From assembly GCF_001428665.1 (NCBI RefSeq), contig NZ_LMIJ01000003.1, positions 1 through 64,000 of the forward strand: a DNA stretch of 64,000 bases, given 5' to 3'. The translations under genes were made by a program, and so were the position numbers. The notes under the pieces are model-generated. The model did not search any database and had not been told where the DNA came from. It saw only the letters and a list, made by a program, of their open reading frames with translations. This DNA comes from Acidovorax sp. Root219 (GTDB lineage Bacteria > Pseudomonadota > Gammaproteobacteria > Burkholderiales > Burkholderiaceae_C). Of the stretch, positions 61,627-64,000 are shown in pieces; positions within the stretch are counted from its first letter, which is position 1; each line of letters begins with the position of its first letter.

Positions 61627-61700
61627 TCGCCCTGCACCCTCCCTTTTCCGCGTTCCCTTTCCCTGTTCCCTTGATCCTTCCTTTTTCAGGAGTTGTTTAC

Positions 61701-62285
61701 ATGCGCAAGTCTTCGTTCGCCCTGCTCGCACTGGCCGCAGCCGCCGTTCTGTCCACGGGCGCAGCCCAGGCCCAGAGCGCCGCCTACGCCATCGATCCGA
61801 CGCACACCTTCGTGACGTTCGAGATCAGCCACTTCGGCGCAACGACCAACCGCGGCCGCTTCGACAAGAAGGAAGGCACTGTGCAGTTCGACCGCGCCGG
61901 CAAGACCGGCAAGGTGGAGATCACCGTGGACACCACCTCGATCAACTCGGGCACGCCCCCGTTCGACAAGCACCTGCAAAGCGCTGACCTGTTCAACGCC
62001 GCCAAGTACCCGACCATCAAGTTCGTGTCCGACAAGTTCACCTTCAACGGCGACAAGGTCAGCGAAGTGGCCGGCCAGCTGACGCTGCTGGACAAGACCC
62101 TGCCCGTGACCCTGAAGGCCACGCAGTTCAACTGCTACCAGAGCCCCATGCTCAAGCGTGAAGTCTGCGGTGGCGACTTCGAAGCCACCATCGACCGCAC
62201 CCAGTGGGGCCTGAACTACGGCGTGGAATGGGGTTTCCCCAAGAACGTGCGCCTGGTGGTGCAGATCGAAGCCATCAAGCAGTAA
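61701..62285 (+). CDS. YceI family periplasmic protein, copy 2
   Basis: 194 residues. Signal peptide 1-24 (LLALAAAAVLSTGAAQAQ), then YAIDPTHTFVTFEISHFGAT and KHLQSADLFNAAKYPTIKF, closer to the classic YceI pattern than copy 1. Two Cys near the C terminus (FNCYQSPMLKREVCGG) may form a disulfide. TTCAGGAG lies upstream of the ATG. Terminator 29 bp after the stop. Confidence 0.93.
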   Translation: MRKSSFALLALAAAAVLSTGAAQAQSAAYAIDPTHTFVTFEISHFGATTNRGRFDKKEGTVQFDRAGKTGKVEITVDTTSINSGTPPFDKHLQSADLFNAAKYPTIKFVSDKFTFNGDKVSEVAGQLTLLDKTLPVTLKATQFNCYQSPMLKREVCGGDFEATIDRTQWGLNYGVEWGFPKNVRLVVQIEAIKQ

Positions 62286-62311
62286 TCCACAACGGGCCTT
62301 CTGGTCCGCAC

Positions 62312-62346
62312 AAGCCACCCGCGGCACGGCCACGGGTGGCTTTTTT
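62312..62346 (+). terminator. Intrinsic terminator after yceI copy 2
   Basis: GCCACCCG (62314-62321) and CGGGTGGC (62333-62340) form an 8-bp stem followed by six T (62341-62346). The last T is part of the stop codon of the convergent ABC-F gene. Confidence 0.85.
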
Positions 62347-64000
62347 CATGCCAGGCGTGCATCGAGCCGCCAGCCTTCGGCATGCCATGCCCAGACATGC
62401 GTGGGCGCCAGCGCCGCCAGGAAATGCAGGTCGTGCGACACCACCAGCAGCGCACCGGTGAAGCCCTGCAGCGCCACCTGCAAGGCCTCCGCCGAGGCCA
62501 GGTCCAGGTGGTTGGTCGGCTCGTCCAGCAGCAGCATCTGCGCTGGCTCGCCGCACCACAGCGCGCAGGCCAGCGCGGCCTTGATGCGCTCGCCACCGCT
62601 GAGCACCCCGGCGGGCCGCTGCACGCGGTCTGCATCCAGACCCAGCTGCGCCAGGCGCGTGCGCAGCGTGGCCTCGGGCAGGGGCGAGCCCAGTTCGTCC
62701 AGGCGCTGCAGCACGCTCGCGTGCGGCGGCAGCAGCTGGGCGTTGTGCTGGTCCAGCCAGGCCGCGCGCACGCCGCGCACCACGCGGCCCGAAGCGGGCG
62801 CCAACTGGCCGGCCACCAGGCGCAGCAGGGTGCTCTTGCCACAGCCGTTGGGCCCGGTGATGGCAATGCGCACGGGACCATTCCATACCCCACCGAGGGC
62901 AGGCATCCCCTGGGGAGCAAACGGTGCTCGCACCTGTTCCAGCGCCAGCACCTGCTTGCCGCAGGGCACGCTGCTTTCAGGCAGGGCGAGTGCCACGGGT
63001 GCCTGCTGTGGCGCCTGGCGGGCGGCATCGCGCACGGCTGCATCCAGCTTCTCGCGCGCCTGCCGCTGGCGTTCGTGCTCGTTTCCGGCATGGGCTTCGG
63101 CGCTGTTCTTCATGCGGCCCAGCAGGATGGGAGCCAGGTTGGCTGTGCGCCCCACCCGGTGTCCCTGCGCGGTGCGGCGCTGCTGCGCCTCGTGCTCGCG
63201 CTGCAGCGCCTTCCTGCCCCGGTCGCGCTCGGTGCGTGCATGGTCGAGCGCCGCCTGCGCGGCCGCCCGCTCCTGCGCACGCTGCGCGGCGTACAGCGCC
63301 CAGTTGCCTCCGTAGCGGCGCAGCCCGGCGGGCGACAGCTCCACGATGGTGTCGACCATGCCGAGCAGTTCACGGTCATGACTGGCCACGACCACAGCGC
63401 CCTGGCGCGCCGCCACCTGGTCCAGCAGCCAACGGCGTGCACTGCGGTCCAGGTGGTTGGTGGGCTCGTCGAGCACCAGCATCTCGGCGTCGCAGACGAA
63501 GGCCCCGGCCAGCGCCACGCGCATGCGCTCGCCGCCGCTCAGCCGGGTCGCATCGCCATCGCTTGGCAGATGCCCCAGGTCCAGCGCCTGCAGGGCGCGC
63601 TGCCAGCGCGCAGGCAGGTCCCACTGGCCATCGGCCCGCAGCAGGTCCTCGGGCGTTCCCTGGCCCGCCTCCAGGCGCTCCAGCGCACGCAGCACGGGTG
63701 CCAGGCCCGCAAGGTCGGCCACCGTGCTGCCGGGGGCTCCCCGCACCTCCTGCGCCACGGCGTGCAGGCGCGCGTCGCGCAACACCGTGCCCGCAGTCGG
63801 CTGCAGCCGGCCCAGCAGCAGTTGCAGAAACACGCTCTTGCCCACGCCATTGGCACCCACGATGCCGGTGGTACCGGCGCCCAGGGCCACGTCGAGGGGC
63901 TGGCTCCACAAGGGCTGCCCATCGGGCAGCGTCCAGACAACGCCCTGGAACTGGAGCGAAAAAGAAGAAGAGGAAAAGGAAGCAGAAGCGACAGCAGCCT
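62346..64000 (-). CDS. ABC-F family ATPase, 5' end outside the window
   Basis: At least 551 residues; the frame stays open to the right edge with no start codon seen. Two ABC domains: Walker A GIVGANGVGKSVFLQLLLGR with LSGGERMRVALAGAF and LVLDEPTNHLD; then ITGPNGCGKSTLLRLVAGQL with LSGGERIKAALACALW and LLLDEPTNHLDLA. The linker (about 215-300 after the first helix) is rich in Arg/Gln/Glu as in ABC-F proteins, which act on ribosomes. A serine-rich N-terminal stretch (SFSSSSFSLQFQG) is coded by the purine tract near 63960-63990. No membrane domain. Confidence 0.9.
   Translation of the reverse strand, partial: AAVASASFSSSSFSLQFQGVVWTLPDGQPLWSQPLDVALGAGTTGIVGANGVGKSVFLQLLLGRLQPTAGTVLRDARLHAVAQEVRGAPGSTVADLAGLAPVLRALERLEAGQGTPEDLLRADGQWDLPARWQRALQALDLGHLPSDGDATRLSGGERMRVALAGAFVCDAEMLVLDEPTNHLDRSARRWLLDQVAARQGAVVVASHDRELLGMVDTIVELSPAGLRRYGGNWALYAAQRAQERAAAQAALDHARTERDRGRKALQREHEAQQRRTAQGHRVGRTANLAPILLGRMKNSAEAHAGNEHERQRQAREKLDAAVRDAARQAPQQAPVALALPESSVPCGKQVLALEQVRAPFAPQGMPALGGVWNGPVRIAITGPNGCGKSTLLRLVAGQLAPASGRVVRGVRAAWLDQHNAQLLPPHASVLQRLDELGSPLPEATLRTRLAQLGLDADRVQRPAGVLSGGERIKAALACALWCGEPAQMLLLDEPTNHLDLASAEALQVALQGFTGALLVVSHDLHFLAALAPTHVWAWHAEGWRLDARLA

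Overview
The window is GC-rich, densely packed DNA from a betaproteobacterium, most likely a member of the Comamonadaceae (Acidovorax-like). The inference rests on several features together: Bug-type periplasmic receptors, an flhDC flagellar master regulator, the hemC-hemD-hemX-hemY run beside ppc, a dxs-ispA-xseB operon, and small palindromic intergenic repeats of a kind I recall from this family. There is no rRNA, tRNA, CRISPR array, prophage or recognisable insertion sequence. About sixty protein genes are supported; the last one runs off the right edge.

Layout. 0-9.4 kb is catabolic and uptake material: a LysR regulator divergent from a Bug receptor coupled to an N-formylglutamate amidohydrolase-like gene; a GST; and a leftward run Bug receptor - sulfatase - two DUF202 membrane proteins - LysR - GlcD-type flavin dehydrogenase. 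9.7-12.6 kb is phenylalanine/tyrosine degradation (hppD-phhB-phhA) plus a low-molecular-weight phosphatase. 12.6-34.2 kb is dominated by molybdenum and tungsten biology: a form II CO-dehydrogenase-like molybdoenzyme cluster (coxS-L-M-D-E-G plus an XdhC-like gene) facing a GAF/PAS/Fis-type regulator; modE and a LysE exporter; modABC behind a clear ModE operator; an EAL protein with a small membrane/redox gene set; then an orphan ModA-like lipoprotein followed by tupBCA-type tungstate transport genes and their own one-component regulator.

34.5-39.9 kb carries a TRAP transporter (dctQ, dctM) and two near-identical tandem receptor genes. 40.0-43.2 kb is isoprenoid synthesis (xseB-ispA-dxs), divergent from a Rieske oxygenase with a hairpin-rich leader. 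44.8-53 kb has an EamA permease, a sulfurtransferase, flhDC, a FlgO-like/lipoprotein pair, an AI-2E family permease and a PTS EIIC-EAL fusion. 53-64 kb holds ppc, the haem genes hemCDXY, a cytochrome b561 with two YceI proteins, and an ABC-F ATPase.

How they work together. The molybdoenzyme needs molybdate, the Mo cofactor and maturation factors, so cox next to modE-modABC makes biological sense, with tungstate uptake held separately nearby. The items most worth checking are the EIIC-EAL fusion, a palindromic repeat that reads through in frame inside CoxD, a 166-bp self-complementary element beside coxG, the clustered Mo/W uptake systems with an orphan receptor, the duplicated TRAP receptors with a conserved promoter block, and the structured leader of the Rieske gene.
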